Positions 29,792 through 38,870 are shown, numbered from the stretch's first letter. The stretch is 64,000 bases of DNA from FEN-1219 sp963810755 (GCA_963810755.1 CAWEOP010000001.1:1-64000); one strand, 5' to 3'. Notes: a model not told the origin generated them from the letters alone. Made by a program: numbers and translations.

Positions 29792-30583
29792 ATGGGCGCC
29801 TCCTTCGACCTCGACGAAGATCTCGGTCTTGCGCTGCGGCTTGCTGACGCCGCGCGGGGGATCTCGCTCGCACGCTTCCGCGGCAATTTCAAGAAGCGCC
29901 TCAAGGCTGACGGCAGCATCGTCACCGAGGTAGACGAGGCGGTCGAAGACGAGCTGCGCCGCATCCTCGCGCTCGAGCGGCCGGGCGATGCGATGCTCGG
30001 TGAAGAGCGCGGCAGCACGTTGGGCTCGGGCGATCGCCGTTGGATCATCGATGCGATCGACGGAACGCACAGCTTTGCCGAAGGCACGTTGCAGTGGGGC
30101 ACGCTGATCGCTCTCGAGATCGCGGGCAAGATCGCGCTCGGAGTCTGCGACGATCCGCCGATCGACCGGCGCTATTGGGCCGTGCGCGGCCGCGGCGCGT
30201 TCCGCTCGGACGCCGGTGGGCCGCCGGTCCGCCTGCGCGTGACGCAGACGGGCGAGCTGAAAGACGCGCGCAGCTTCGTTCCGCCGGAACAGTGGGTGCG
30301 CACCGAAGATGCGCGCGCGATGTGTGCGGCATTCGCGTCGGCCACGAGGCCGGCCGCCGTAGAGGATCATCCGGCGCTGCAGGTCGCGTTCGGCGGCTAC
30401 GACGTGGCGGTGTTCTTCATGGCCGGACCGTGGGATCTCGCTGCGCCGTCGATCGTCGTGGAAGAGGCGGGCGGCAAGTTCACCGACCTCACGGGGGCGA
30501 TCACGCTCACGGGCGGCGCCGTGTTCTCCAACGGTCGGCTCCACGACGAGACCGTGCGCCTGTTGCGCGACGCGCGGCGCTAG
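29792..30583 (+). CDS. Inositol-monophosphatase-family phosphatase, HisN-like
   Basis: A 263 aa Mg-dependent phosphatase. Metal-binding motifs: LGEERGS (about 69-75, for the GEE motif), WIIDAIDGTHSFAEG (about 84-98, for WxxDPxDGT) and AGPWDLAAPSIVVEEAGGKF (about 209-228, for WDxAA). KADGSIVTEVDEAVED at about 38-53 is the usual N-terminal motif. Proteins of this arrangement act on histidinol phosphate, inositol phosphate or similar; HisN-type is a guess. Gene lies 119 bp after the ASCH gene and 9 bp before a VOC gene. Confidence 0.88.
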   Translation: MGASFDLDEDLGLALRLADAARGISLARFRGNFKKRLKADGSIVTEVDEAVEDELRRILALERPGDAMLGEERGSTLGSGDRRWIIDAIDGTHSFAEGTLQWGTLIALEIAGKIALGVCDDPPIDRRYWAVRGRGAFRSDAGGPPVRLRVTQTGELKDARSFVPPEQWVRTEDARAMCAAFASATRPAAVEDHPALQVAFGGYDVAVFFMAGPWDLAAPSIVVEEAGGKFTDLTGAITLTGGAVFSNGRLHDETVRLLRDARR

Positions 30584-30592
30584 CGAGGCGTC

Positions 30593-30988
30593 ATGCCGGT
30601 CCAAGCGTTCGATCACTACAACCTGCGCGCGCCGCGCGCGCTGCTCGACGAGCTCTGCGCGTTCTATCGCGACGTCGTCGGCCTCACGGTCGGCGAGCGT
30701 CCGCCGTTTCGGCGCTTCGGCTATTGGCTCTACGCGGGCGTGCGGCCCGTGCTGCATCTCGGCGAAGCCGACCCGCAGGACATCTGCGACGCGGGCGTCG
30801 AGGGGACGTTCAATCACGCGTCGTTCGCCTGCACGAACCGGCCGGAATTCGAGCGGCGCCTTGCCGCCATGAAGATAAGCTACCGCACCGCGAGCGTGCC
30901 CCTCACGGGACAGGTGCAGCTGTTCTTCCACGATCCTGCCGGCAACGGCGTCGAGCTCTGTTTCGCGAGCGTCGACGAGCCGCGATGA
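30593..30988 (+). CDS. VOC-family protein
   Basis: A 131 aa glyoxalase/dioxygenase-like protein: VQAFDHYNLRAPRALLDELC (residues 3-22), FYRDVVGLTVGERPPFRRFG, then GTFNHASFACTNRPEFERRL and VQLFFHDPAGNGVELCF. His in DHYN and NHAS and Glu in GVELCF would be the three metal ligands. TGA overlaps the ATG of the next gene. Substrate unknown. Confidence 0.88.
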   Translation: MPVQAFDHYNLRAPRALLDELCAFYRDVVGLTVGERPPFRRFGYWLYAGVRPVLHLGEADPQDICDAGVEGTFNHASFACTNRPEFERRLAAMKISYRTASVPLTGQVQLFFHDPAGNGVELCFASVDEPR

Positions 30989-32160
30989 GCGTTCGATTCG
31001 CGAGCGCGCCCGTGTGCGGAGGCACGCTGGACGGGGTCCGAGCCGCGGCGTTCTGCGCTCTCGCGCTCGGCGCGACGTTTGGGGCTGCGCCGCAGACTCC
31101 AGCACCGCCCGCGCCCGAGCCGCGTGCGGTCGCGGCCGACACGCCGCTCGGGCTCGCGGTGCTCTGGCGCACGAACGGCCGGAGGATCGAAAGCGGCGGC
31201 ACCGGCGCAGCGATGAACGCGTTCTCGCCGAACGGGCGCTACGTCGCCGTGTACGAGGCGCTGCGCGTGCGCGTGTTCGACGCGAGCTCTGGCCAGGTCG
31301 TGCGCGACATCGCGCTCGATCCATCGTCCGTTGCACCGTTCTCGCTCGCCGTGTCGTCCGCCGCGAACGTCGCGCTCGGTCGCATGGGCAATGCAGAGGT
31401 GCTCGAGCAGGGTAGAGATCCGGTGCGCCACTGGTGCGTCGGCGCGTGCGGCACGCTCGCGGCCGTCGCGTTCTCGCCGGACGATCGATTCCTCGCGTAT
31501 CAAGGCACGCGCGGCATGCCCGAATGGCGAGCGGGCCTCGGCGGCCTCATGAGCGTCGTGGATTTGCGGACCGGAATGCCGACGAATCTCGAAGCGGTCG
31601 CGTCGATTGCGCAGGTGAGCTTCTCGGCCGACGGCCGCACGCTCTCCGCGATGAATGTCTCGAAGCTCGACGACCGCGAGGCATTCGGCATGCGAGTCTG
31701 GAGCACGTCGGATTGGCACGTGACGCGCAGTGTGCTCGGCTCGAAGCGCACCATGCGCCGGTTCGCCGCGCTCGGCGCGGAAGAGTACGCGGGAGTGTCG
31801 ATGAACGACGGCAACATGGAGGCGCGGGACCTCGGCGACGACCGTGTGCTTTGGTCCGTCCCGCTCGTCTCCCCCGAGCTCGGCGGCACCGACGGCAAGT
31901 CGGCTCCGACGAACCTCGATCTCGTCGAGATCGCACCGAACGGCGAGTTCGTGCTGAGCTACGAAGCGTCGACGGCATTCGACGCGACCGGCCTCGCAAA
32001 AGGCACGCTCGTGATTCGCCGCGCAGCCGACGGGGCCGTCGAAGCGCTCTACGACGTCGCGCGAATTAGCGATCTCTCGATCGCCCCTGACGGCAAGACG
32101 TTCGCGTACAGCACGGCGGTCGGTCAGACGTACACCGCCGTCGCGCGCGTGCCCTTCTGA
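30985..32160 (+). CDS. Exported WD40-like beta-propeller protein
   Basis: A 391 aa protein with N-terminal hydrophobic segment (about 17-34) and a proline/alanine linker, then repeated blades with NAFSPNGRYVAVYEAL, AVAFSPDDRFLAYQG, QVSFSADGRTLSAMN, EIAPNGEFVLSYEAS and SIAPDGKTFAYSTA. Each FSPDGR-type motif marks one blade of a WD40/YVTN-like propeller, about six to seven in total. Likely periplasmic scaffold or binding protein; no catalytic residues seen. It is translationally coupled to the VOC gene. Confidence 0.75.
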   Translation: MSVRFASAPVCGGTLDGVRAAAFCALALGATFGAAPQTPAPPAPEPRAVAADTPLGLAVLWRTNGRRIESGGTGAAMNAFSPNGRYVAVYEALRVRVFDASSGQVVRDIALDPSSVAPFSLAVSSAANVALGRMGNAEVLEQGRDPVRHWCVGACGTLAAVAFSPDDRFLAYQGTRGMPEWRAGLGGLMSVVDLRTGMPTNLEAVASIAQVSFSADGRTLSAMNVSKLDDREAFGMRVWSTSDWHVTRSVLGSKRTMRRFAALGAEEYAGVSMNDGNMEARDLGDDRVLWSVPLVSPELGGTDGKSAPTNLDLVEIAPNGEFVLSYEASTAFDATGLAKGTLVIRRAADGAVEALYDVARISDLSIAPDGKTFAYSTAVGQTYTAVARVPF

Positions 32161-32489
32161 GGCCGCCGTGATCACTCGAGAGGACGCGGAAGCTTTCGCA
32201 GCCGAATGGATCGCGGCGTGAACGCCCGTGATCTCGACCGATTGCTCGACTCGGCTCGGCCGTCAGCGCGATTCGCATTGCGCCGGCGCCCGAGCCGGAC
32301 CGCTCAAGAAAACTCCAGGTGTCCCGCGGTCGCCTGGGCGGCTGCGACGATCTCACGGCCGCGCAAGACTTGCCCTTGCCGCGCCTAGGTTTGCGCCGGC
32401 GTCGGGGGCTTTGCCGCCCGTATCGGACGCACGGTTGAGCCGGAGGCACGGCTGACAACGCGCGCGCCGGCGGTGTATTGTTTCGCGCC
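32161..32489. other. Gap with a gene remnant, otherwise nothing seen
   Basis: 329 bp between the propeller gene and the thioredoxin-like gene. Its first 90 bp hold a SnoaL-like remnant (separate entry). The rest is GC-rich with no convincing frame, hairpin or promoter apart from a TGTATTG just before the next ATG. Confidence 0.5.
32168..32253 (+). pseudogene. Remnant of a SnoaL-like gene
   Basis: GTG 32168 opens ITREDAEAFAAEWIAA, then a TGA; one missing G restores WNARDLDRLLDS, the hallmark N-terminus of NTF2/SnoaL-like proteins. After about 30 codons similarity ends, so most of the gene is deleted. The remnant is in the same orientation as its neighbours. Confidence 0.6.
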
Positions 32490-33081
32490 ATGGCCCTCCA
32501 CAGCGACAACGGCAAAGCCCGTTCCGGACGAAGCCGCGCAGCGGTTTGGTCGGGCGTCGCGCTCGTCGCGACGGCCGCGCTCGGCGCGCTCGCGTGGCAT
32601 CATCGTGCCTCGTCGTCGGACGACGACGCGTTCTACGCGCAGTGGGGCGTCGATCCGCGCGCACCTGCCGTACGATCCATCGGCGGACGCGCGCCGCGAC
32701 ATCGCCGCGGCCAAAGAGCGCGCGGACCTCGCCGGCAAGATGCTGATGGTGACGTTCGGCGCGAACTGGTGTCCGGACTGCCTCACGCTCCACAAGAATC
32801 TCGAAGATCCCGCCACGCGCGAGTTCGCGCACAGCACGTTCGAGTTCGTGAACGTGGACGTCGGCGACTTCGACAAGAACGCCGAGGTCGCGCAGGAGCT
32901 CGGCGTCAAAGTGAACGGCATACCGCTCGCGGTGTTCTTCTCGTCGGACGGGCGGCCGATCTGCGATACGAGCCGCGGCGAGCTCGAGCCGTCGCGCCAC
33001 TACACGTCGCGCGAGATCCTCGAGTTCTTGCGTGAAGTCGCTACCTATCAGCGCGTCGTGAGCCCGGACCAGCGGCAATAG
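32490..33081 (+). CDS. Membrane-anchored thioredoxin-like protein, frame shifted
   Basis: The first frame gives a charged N-tail and a membrane anchor (AAVWSGVALVATAALGALAW, about 21-40), then DDAFYAQWGVDPRA. At about 32655-32662 (GCGCGC run) the frame shifts and continues HLPYDPSADARRDIAAAKER and the thioredoxin domain MLMVTFGANWCPDCLTLHKN. The active site is WCPDC. A one-base repair gives about 197 aa with the thioredoxin fold facing the periplasm. The product is probably a disulfide reductase or isomerase of the DUF255/thioredoxin_7 kind. Confidence 0.75.
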
Positions 33082-33126
33082 TTTCGCGCGCCCGCCGAGG
33101 CCTGCGCCAGCGCAGCGAGCGGTCCC

Positions 33127-33663
33127 ATGTTCAAGATCGACGACTCGACGGCCCTGCGGGTGCTGCGCAAGGAAGACGCGCCCGAGCTCTTCGCGGTCAC
33201 GGAGGAGAACCGCCTATACCTGCGCGCATGGCTGCCGTGGGTCGACGTGGTGCGAGTGCAGGCGGACACCCTGTCGTTCGTCGAAGCTACGATCAAGCAG
33301 CGCGAAGCCGGCCGCGGCCCCACGTTTTCGATCCTGCACGACGGTGCGATCGTCGGAATCGTCGGGTTTCGGCCGATCGACCGTGTGAACCGCGTCGGCG
33401 AGATCGGCTATTGGCTCGCCGCCGGAGTGCAGGGGCGCGGGATCATGACCGGCTCCTGCCGCTTCTTGGTTCGCTACGCCTTCCTCACACTCGACTTGAA
33501 TCGCGTGGAGATCGCGGCGGCGGTGGCGAACACGCGCAGCCGCGCGATCCCCGAGCGCCTTGGGTTCAAGCTCGAGGGCGTTCTGCGGGCGCGCGAAAAT
33601 CTCTACGGCACGTTCGTCGATCACGCGATGTACTCGCAGCTGCGCAGCGAGTTCGTCGCCTGA
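33127..33663 (+). CDS. RimL-type ribosomal-protein acetyltransferase
   Basis: A 178 aa GNAT closely resembling ribosomal-protein serine acetyltransferases (RimL/YdaF): NRLYLRAWLPWVDVVRVQAD (about 29-48), VGEIGYWLAAGVQGRGIMTG (about 91-110), then LNRVEIAAAVANTRSRAIPE and RLGFKLEGVLRARENLYGTF. The LRxWLPW and GRGIMT blocks are diagnostic of the group. GCGAGCGG precedes ATG 33127. Unlike cassette GNATs its codon use is strongly GC-ending. Confidence 0.9.
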   Translation: MFKIDDSTALRVLRKEDAPELFAVTEENRLYLRAWLPWVDVVRVQADTLSFVEATIKQREAGRGPTFSILHDGAIVGIVGFRPIDRVNRVGEIGYWLAAGVQGRGIMTGSCRFLVRYAFLTLDLNRVEIAAAVANTRSRAIPERLGFKLEGVLRARENLYGTFVDHAMYSQLRSEFVA

Positions 33664-33767
33664 GCGCTTCGGCCCCGTCCGCCGCGCCGATCCCACGCGA
33701 CCGGCGATTCGCGGCGCTCATCCTCTGAGCTATTGCCGCACCGAGGGTCGTTTGCGAAGCTAGCGCC

Positions 33768-34604
33768 ATGTCGAGTGAAACCCATCGCGAGCCAAACGCC
33801 GGGCCGTCCGGCAAATCGACCGGACGAGTCCTCCGCTGGATCGTCGTCGGCGCCCTCGCGGCCGCCGCGATCGGCGTCGCAGCCTGGGCGCAGCTCGGGC
33901 ACCGCGCCGGCCCGCAGAGCTACGGGTTCAAGGTCGTCGCGGTGTATCCGCACGACCCGAACGCGTTTACGCAAGGGCTCATCGTCGAGAAGGGGCAGCT
34001 CTACGAGGGCACCGGACAGTACGGCGCGTCGTCGATTCGGCGTGTCGATCTGAAAACCGGGCGAGTGCAGAAGTTGCACGCGATCGGCCAGATGTATTTC
34101 GGCGAAGGCATCACGATCCTCGGCGGCAAGCTCTACCAGCTCACGTGGAAGAGCGGGCTCGCATTCGTCTACGACGCCGATACGTTCACCGTTCAGCAGA
34201 CGCTGCAGTACCCAACGGAGGGCTGGGGGCTCACGCACGACGGCAAGCAACTGATCTTGAGCGACGGTTCCTCGACACTCCGGTTTCTCGACCCCGCGAC
34301 CTTCAAGACCGTTCGCGAGATCACCGTGCGCGACGGCGGCCAAGCGATCGACCGGCTGAACGAGCTCGAGTACGTCGACGGCGAGATTTGGTCGAACGTG
34401 TGGTACGACGATCGCATCGCTCGGATTTCGCCCGCCGACGGAACGGTGCTCGGTTGGATCGACCTTGCGAGCATCTACCCGCGTTCCGCGCGCGGCGGCG
34501 ATGCGGTGCTCAACGGGATCGCGTACGACAAAGACGCGAAGCGTCTGTTCGTCACAGGAAAGAACTGGCCTCAGCTCTACGAAATCGAGATTGTCCGGCG
34601 GTGA
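33768..34604 (+). CDS. Glutaminyl-peptide cyclotransferase (beta-propeller type)
   Basis: A 278 aa protein of the plant/bacterial glutamine cyclotransferase family (GluCyclase_2), which converts N-terminal glutamine to pyroglutamate. A single N-terminal anchor (about 23-43) directs it outwards. Family blocks: VVAVYPHDPNAFTQGLIVEK (about 55-74), GQLYEGTGQYGASSIRRVDL, FGEGITILGGKLYQLTWKSG, NELEYVDGEIWSNVWYDDRI (about 198-217) and LNGIAYDKDAKRLFVTGKNW. All expected propeller repeats are visible. The gene stands alone between a GNAT and a permease gene. Confidence 0.92.
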   Translation: MSSETHREPNAGPSGKSTGRVLRWIVVGALAAAAIGVAAWAQLGHRAGPQSYGFKVVAVYPHDPNAFTQGLIVEKGQLYEGTGQYGASSIRRVDLKTGRVQKLHAIGQMYFGEGITILGGKLYQLTWKSGLAFVYDADTFTVQQTLQYPTEGWGLTHDGKQLILSDGSSTLRFLDPATFKTVREITVRDGGQAIDRLNELEYVDGEIWSNVWYDDRIARISPADGTVLGWIDLASIYPRSARGGDAVLNGIAYDKDAKRLFVTGKNWPQLYEIEIVRR

Positions 34605-34738
34605 CCCAAATGCCCGGCCTAGTGTAGAGTCCGCCAGAGTGTCGGTGGGCCGTCCCACCTCGCGCGCCGCCGTCGGCGAGCGCATGCCTGTTCACCCGTA
34701 ATCGCGAATACCACTCGAGGCCGGGAAGGAGTCGTCTG

Positions 34739-36334
34739 ATGGTCAAGCGTCGTCTCGTGGGTATCTTCGCGCGGAAATCAGTCGAGCACATGCACGCCGA
34801 GCACGAGCACGGCGAGCTCAAGAGGACTCTCAGCGCGACCAACCTCGTGCTGCTCGGCATTGGTTGCATCATCGGGACGGGCATCTTCGTATTGACGGGC
34901 CGTGCCGCGGCACAGTTCGCCGGGCCCGCGATCATCATCTCCTTCGTCATCACGGGCACGTTGTGCACGCTCGTCGCATTGTCCTATGCGGAGCTCGCGT
35001 CGGCGATTCCCGTTTCCGGCTCGGCGTACTCGTATTCCTACGCGTCGATGGGTGAGATCGTCGCCTGGATCATGGGCGTGCTCCTGGTCCTCGAGTACGG
35101 CCTCGCCGCCTCGACGGTCGCCGTCGGTTGGTCGGGTTATGTTGCGAGCTTCCTCCACGACTTCGGCTTCGATCTGCCACCGGGTTTGCGCGGGGCGCCC
35201 GGGACCGCGATCCTCGATTTCTCGACGGGTGCGCAAGTTGGAATCGGTGTTGTCAATCTGCCGGCGCTCGTCGCGATAGTCGCAGTCACCGGGCTGCTGG
35301 TGCTAGGCGTCTCGGAGTCGGCGTTCGTGAACAACATCGTCGTCGCGATCAAGCTTGCGGTGGTCATCGCATTCATAGCGATCGGCGCGTTCTACGTGAA
35401 TCCCGATCTATGGTCGCCGCTTGTGCCCGCGGCACAGCCGCCGCCGCCTCCCGGCGCGAGTACCAGTTTCTGGGGAGAGATCGGGGCAGCCCTTTGGGGC
35501 GTGCTGACGGCTCAGGACACGGGGCGCTACGGGGTGCCCGGCATCATCACCGCGGCCGCGACGATCTTCTTCGCGTACATCGGATTCGAGGCCGTGTCGA
35601 CCGCCGGTGCGGAATCGAGGAACCCCAGCAGAGACATGCCGATCGGCATTCTCGGATCGCTGATCATCTGCACGATCCTTTATATCCTCACGTCGGCGGT
35701 GCTCGTCGGTATCGTGCCTTACCAAGACCTCAACGACGCGGCGCCGATTGCGAAAGCCGTAAACCAGATCGGGCTGCCGTGGTTCGCGGTGCTCGTGAAG
35801 ATCGGCGCAATCGCAGGGCTGTCGTCGGTGATGCTCGTGCTGCTCTACGGTCAAACGCGCATCTTTTATACGATGGCGCGCGACGGCCTGATCCCGCCGG
35901 TATTCTCGCAGGTACACCCGAAGTTCAAGACGCCGTGGATCAACACGCTGATCGTTGGGATCCTCGCGTGCGGCTTCGCCGGTTTCATGGGGCTCGACCA
36001 ACTCGCCAACCTCACGAACGTCGGCACGTTGTTTGCGTTCGCGATCGTTTGCGTCACGGTGGTCTATCTTCGCTACGCTCGACCCGAAATGCCGCGGCCA
36101 TTCAGGACGCCGCTATTTCCGATCACTCCGCTCGCCGGGGCTCTGATGTGCTTTTTCCTGCTGATGTCCTTGATGGCTCACGAAGGCACTCGGAACTTCT
36201 TCCTGGTCTATCTCGTGGGCGGGATTTTGCTGTACTTCGCCTACGGTATGTGGAACTCGAAGCTCGGACACGGCATCGTCGTGCACGGTCACGAGGATGT
36301 GTCGCAGACACCTCATCCCAGAGTCTCGGACTGA
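34739..36334 (+). CDS. APC-family amino-acid permease (CAT type)
   Basis: A 531 aa membrane transporter with about 12 or more helices. The N-terminal block LSATNLVLLGIGCIIGTGIF (about 31-50) is the amino-acid/polyamine/organocation signature with the unwound helix-1 motif GxG(I/T)GIF; FFAYIGFEAVSTAGAESRNP (about 277-296) is the helix-6 region conserved in cationic amino-acid transporters. A histidine-rich stretch HAEHEHGE precedes helix 1, and VHGHEDVSQTPHPR ends it. GGGAAGGAG precedes ATG 34739. Substrate is probably a basic or branched amino acid; not decided. Confidence 0.92.
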   Translation: MVKRRLVGIFARKSVEHMHAEHEHGELKRTLSATNLVLLGIGCIIGTGIFVLTGRAAAQFAGPAIIISFVITGTLCTLVALSYAELASAIPVSGSAYSYSYASMGEIVAWIMGVLLVLEYGLAASTVAVGWSGYVASFLHDFGFDLPPGLRGAPGTAILDFSTGAQVGIGVVNLPALVAIVAVTGLLVLGVSESAFVNNIVVAIKLAVVIAFIAIGAFYVNPDLWSPLVPAAQPPPPPGASTSFWGEIGAALWGVLTAQDTGRYGVPGIITAAATIFFAYIGFEAVSTAGAESRNPSRDMPIGILGSLIICTILYILTSAVLVGIVPYQDLNDAAPIAKAVNQIGLPWFAVLVKIGAIAGLSSVMLVLLYGQTRIFYTMARDGLIPPVFSQVHPKFKTPWINTLIVGILACGFAGFMGLDQLANLTNVGTLFAFAIVCVTVVYLRYARPEMPRPFRTPLFPITPLAGALMCFFLLMSLMAHEGTRNFFLVYLVGGILLYFAYGMWNSKLGHGIVVHGHEDVSQTPHPRVSD

Positions 36335-36385
36335 CGGCTTCGGTGGCGGCGTGACCATGAACGCTCGATTGCGGCAGGCGGGGAA

Positions 36386-37036
36386 ATGGATTTCTTGACG
36401 ACGGCCTTCGACCTTTTCCTACACGTCGACCGTCACTTGGTCGAGTTCGCGGCGACGTATGGCGTATGGGTCTACGCGCTGCTGTTCCTGATCGTCTTCC
36501 TCGAGACGGGTGTCGTCGTGACGCCGTTTCTGCCGGGCGACTCGCTGCTGTTCGCGACCGGGGCGCTCGCGGCAGCGGGCGTGCTCGACCTGGTCACGGT
36601 GCTCGCGCTCTTGAGCGCGGCCGCGATCATCGGCGACAACATGAACTATGCGATCGGCCGATATATAGGTCCGCGCGTGTTCACGGAGAATAGCCGGCTG
36701 CTCAAGCGCGAGCATCTGCTGCGCACGCAGCGGTTCTACGAGAAGCACGGCGGCAAGACCGTCGTGATCGCGCGCTTCATGCCGATCGTGCGCACGTTCG
36801 CGCCGTTCGTCGCAGGTGTCGGCCGGATGCGCTACCCGCGGTTCCTCGCATTCGACGTCGGCGGCGGCCTCCTGTGGGTGTGGAGCTTCGGGTTGCTCGG
36901 CTACTTCTTCGGCAACCACCCGGTCGTGAAGGAGAATTTCGGGCTCGTGATCGTCGCCGTGATCGCGATCTCGCTGCTGCCGATGGTCATCGAAGCGTGG
37001 AGGGCGCGCAACGCACGATCTCGGTCGGCTGCGTGA
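36386..37036 (+). CDS. DedA-family membrane protein
   Basis: A 216 aa DedA/SNARE-associated protein, a flippase-type family for undecaprenyl phosphate or phospholipids. Visible blocks: LLFLIVFLETGVVVTPFLPG (about 32-51), with the E/D of the reentrant segment, GDSLLFATGAL, GDNMNYAIGRYIGPRVF, and TVVIARFMPIVRTFAPFVAG (about 128-147) containing FxRFxPxxR. About five membrane segments. The gene follows the permease by 50 bp and may be co-transcribed with the MatC-like gene after it. Confidence 0.93.
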   Translation: MDFLTTAFDLFLHVDRHLVEFAATYGVWVYALLFLIVFLETGVVVTPFLPGDSLLFATGALAAAGVLDLVTVLALLSAAAIIGDNMNYAIGRYIGPRVFTENSRLLKREHLLRTQRFYEKHGGKTVVIARFMPIVRTFAPFVAGVGRMRYPRFLAFDVGGGLLWVWSFGLLGYFFGNHPVVKENFGLVIVAVIAISLLPMVIEAWRARNARSRSAA

Positions 37037-37082
37037 CGCCGCGCGACCGCCCGACGCCCGAACGAGTGGAGAAGAAGAAAAC

Positions 37083-38321
37083 ATGAGCTTGGGGGCAATG
37101 ACACTCGGCGCGCTCGCGTTAGCGATCGTGCTGAGCTGCACGTCGCGTCTAAACGTTGGGCTGCTCGCAATCGCGCTCGCGTGGGTCATCGGCGTGTACG
37201 TCGGCGACCTGCCGCTGCGCGACGTGACGGCGGGCTTTCCGATCAGTCTTTTTCTCACGCTGGCCGGCGTGACTTTGCTGTTCAGCCAAGCGCGCGTGAA
37301 CGGTACGCTCGACATCGTCGCGCACAATGCGATGCGTCTGTGCCAAGGCCGCGTCGGCCTCGTGCCGATCATGTACTTCGTGCTCGGCGCCGCGCTCGCG
37401 TCCGCGGGCCCCGGCAACATCGCGACGACGGGCTTGCTCGCGCCGATGGCGATGGCGACCGCGCTGCGGATGAACATCTCGCCGTTCCTGATGGCGATCA
37501 TGGTCGGCAACGGCTGCAACTCGGGCTCGCTGTCGCCGCTCGCGCCCACGGGGATCATCGTGTCGCAGCTCATGATTCGGATCGGATTGCCGGGTAATGA
37601 GATCGCGACGTGGCTCTACAACATGCTCGCGCACGCGATCGTGGCGTTCGGCGCGTACCTGATCTTCGGCGGCGGCAAGCTGCTCGTGCGCGCGGACCGC
37701 GTCGAGATGTCGGGCGAGCCCGTGCAGAAGCTCGACCGGCACCAGATGCTCACGCTCGGCATGATCGGCATGCTGATCCTCGGCGTGATCTTCGGCGGCT
37801 TCGACATCGGCATGGCGGCGTTCGCGGGCGCGGTGCTGCTGAGCCTGCTGCGCGCGGCCGACGACGGCGAGGCGATCAAGAAGATGCCGTGGAGCACGAT
37901 CCTGATGGTGTGCGGCGTCACGATCCTGATCGGGCTGCTCGAGAAGACCGGCGGCATGCAGATCTTCGAGGATCTGCTTTCGAGCGTGGCGACTCAGGCG
38001 ACCGTGATTCCGTTCCTCGCGGTGGTGATCGGCATCGTGTCCGCGTACTCGAGCACGTCGGGCGTCGTCCTGCCCGCGTTCCTGCCGACCGTGCCCGGGC
38101 TCGTCGAGAACTTGGGCGGGGGCGATCCGCTCGCGATTGCGTCGACGATGAACATCGCGGGGCACCTCGTCGACGTGTCGCCGCTCTCGACGATCGGGGC
38201 GTTGTGCATCGCGGGCGTGGCCGCGGGCGAGCAGAGCCGGCGGTTGTTCAACCAGCTGCTCGCGTGGGGGCTGTCCATGACGGTCGTCGGGGCCTTGCTC
38301 TGCTGGATTCTGTTCGGCTGA
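37083..38321 (+). CDS. MatC/SLC13-like anion permease
   Basis: A 412 aa membrane protein with about 11-12 helices. GDLPLRDVTAGFPISLFLTL at about 41-60 is the MatC N-terminal pattern, followed by SAGPGNIATTGLLAPMAMAT and NGCNSGSLSPLAPTGIIVSQ, in which the paired SPLAPTG-type loops resemble SLC13/ArsB-fold anion exchangers. YSSTSGVVLPAFLPTVPGLV is the second re-entrant loop. The likely cargo is a dicarboxylate such as malonate or succinate, by family. GGAGAAG lies just upstream of ATG 37083. Confidence 0.82.
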   Translation: MSLGAMTLGALALAIVLSCTSRLNVGLLAIALAWVIGVYVGDLPLRDVTAGFPISLFLTLAGVTLLFSQARVNGTLDIVAHNAMRLCQGRVGLVPIMYFVLGAALASAGPGNIATTGLLAPMAMATALRMNISPFLMAIMVGNGCNSGSLSPLAPTGIIVSQLMIRIGLPGNEIATWLYNMLAHAIVAFGAYLIFGGGKLLVRADRVEMSGEPVQKLDRHQMLTLGMIGMLILGVIFGGFDIGMAAFAGAVLLSLLRAADDGEAIKKMPWSTILMVCGVTILIGLLEKTGGMQIFEDLLSSVATQATVIPFLAVVIGIVSAYSSTSGVVLPAFLPTVPGLVENLGGGDPLAIASTMNIAGHLVDVSPLSTIGALCIAGVAAGEQSRRLFNQLLAWGLSMTVVGALLCWILFG

Positions 38322-38390
38322 TCGTCCGGCACCGCGAGCGGTTGCTCGGCCCGCGCTGTTCCGAGAGCGGACTCGAGGAAGCATTCCGTC

Positions 38391-38870
38391 ATGGTTCGAG
38401 TGGGGCTGATCTCGGACACGCACAACCTGCTGCGACCTGACGCCGCGGAGTTCTTGCGCGGCAGCGACTACATCATTCATGCCGGTGACGTCTGCGATTC
38501 GAGCATCGTCGAGGAGCTCGCCGCGTTGGCACCCGTCACGGTCGTGCGAGGCAACAACGATCGAGGTGCGTGGGCTGAGCGCCTGAGCGAAACGCAGCTC
38601 GTTCAGGTCGGCGATATCTTCGTTTACGTCATCCACGATCTCGCGCAGCTCGATCTCGATCCCGAGGCGGCCGGCGTTCGCGCCGTCGTGTCAGGCCATT
38701 CCCACAAACCGCACGTCGAAGAGCGCGGCGGCGTTCTCTACGTGAACCCCGGGAGCGCCGGGCCGCGCCGCTTCAAGTTGCCGATCGCCGTCGGCGAGCT
38801 CATCGTTCGCGGCGACGCGGTGTCGGCGCGGATCGTCGAGTTGCCCGCCCCGAGCGCCGCGCGTCGTTAG
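38391..38870 (+). CDS. YfcE/MJ0936-type metallophosphoesterase
   Basis: A 159 aa calcineurin-like phosphoesterase. The metal-binding motifs run in order: GLISDTHN (about 5-12), HAGDVCD (about 30-36), VRGNNDRG (about 53-60) and VSGHSHKPH (about 101-109), with YVNPGSAGPRR after them. This is the short MJ0936/YfcE form acting on phosphodiesters. GAGGAA precedes ATG 38391. It ends before a hairpin shared with the convergent DUF6152 gene. Confidence 0.93.
   Translation: MVRVGLISDTHNLLRPDAAEFLRGSDYIIHAGDVCDSSIVEELAALAPVTVVRGNNDRGAWAERLSETQLVQVGDIFVYVIHDLAQLDLDPEAAGVRAVVSGHSHKPHVEERGGVLYVNPGSAGPRRFKLPIAVGELIVRGDAVSARIVELPAPSAARR

Noticed and set aside
29660..31336. A 558-codon minus-strand frame opposite the HisN-like, VOC and propeller genes
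   Set aside because: Low-complexity Arg/Ala sequence; three well-supported plus-strand genes occupy the region.
36419..38636. Long minus-strand open frames opposite DedA and the MatC-like gene
   Set aside because: Composition is Arg/His/Ala-rich with no motifs, the expected shadow of high-GC coding DNA; the plus-strand genes have clear families.
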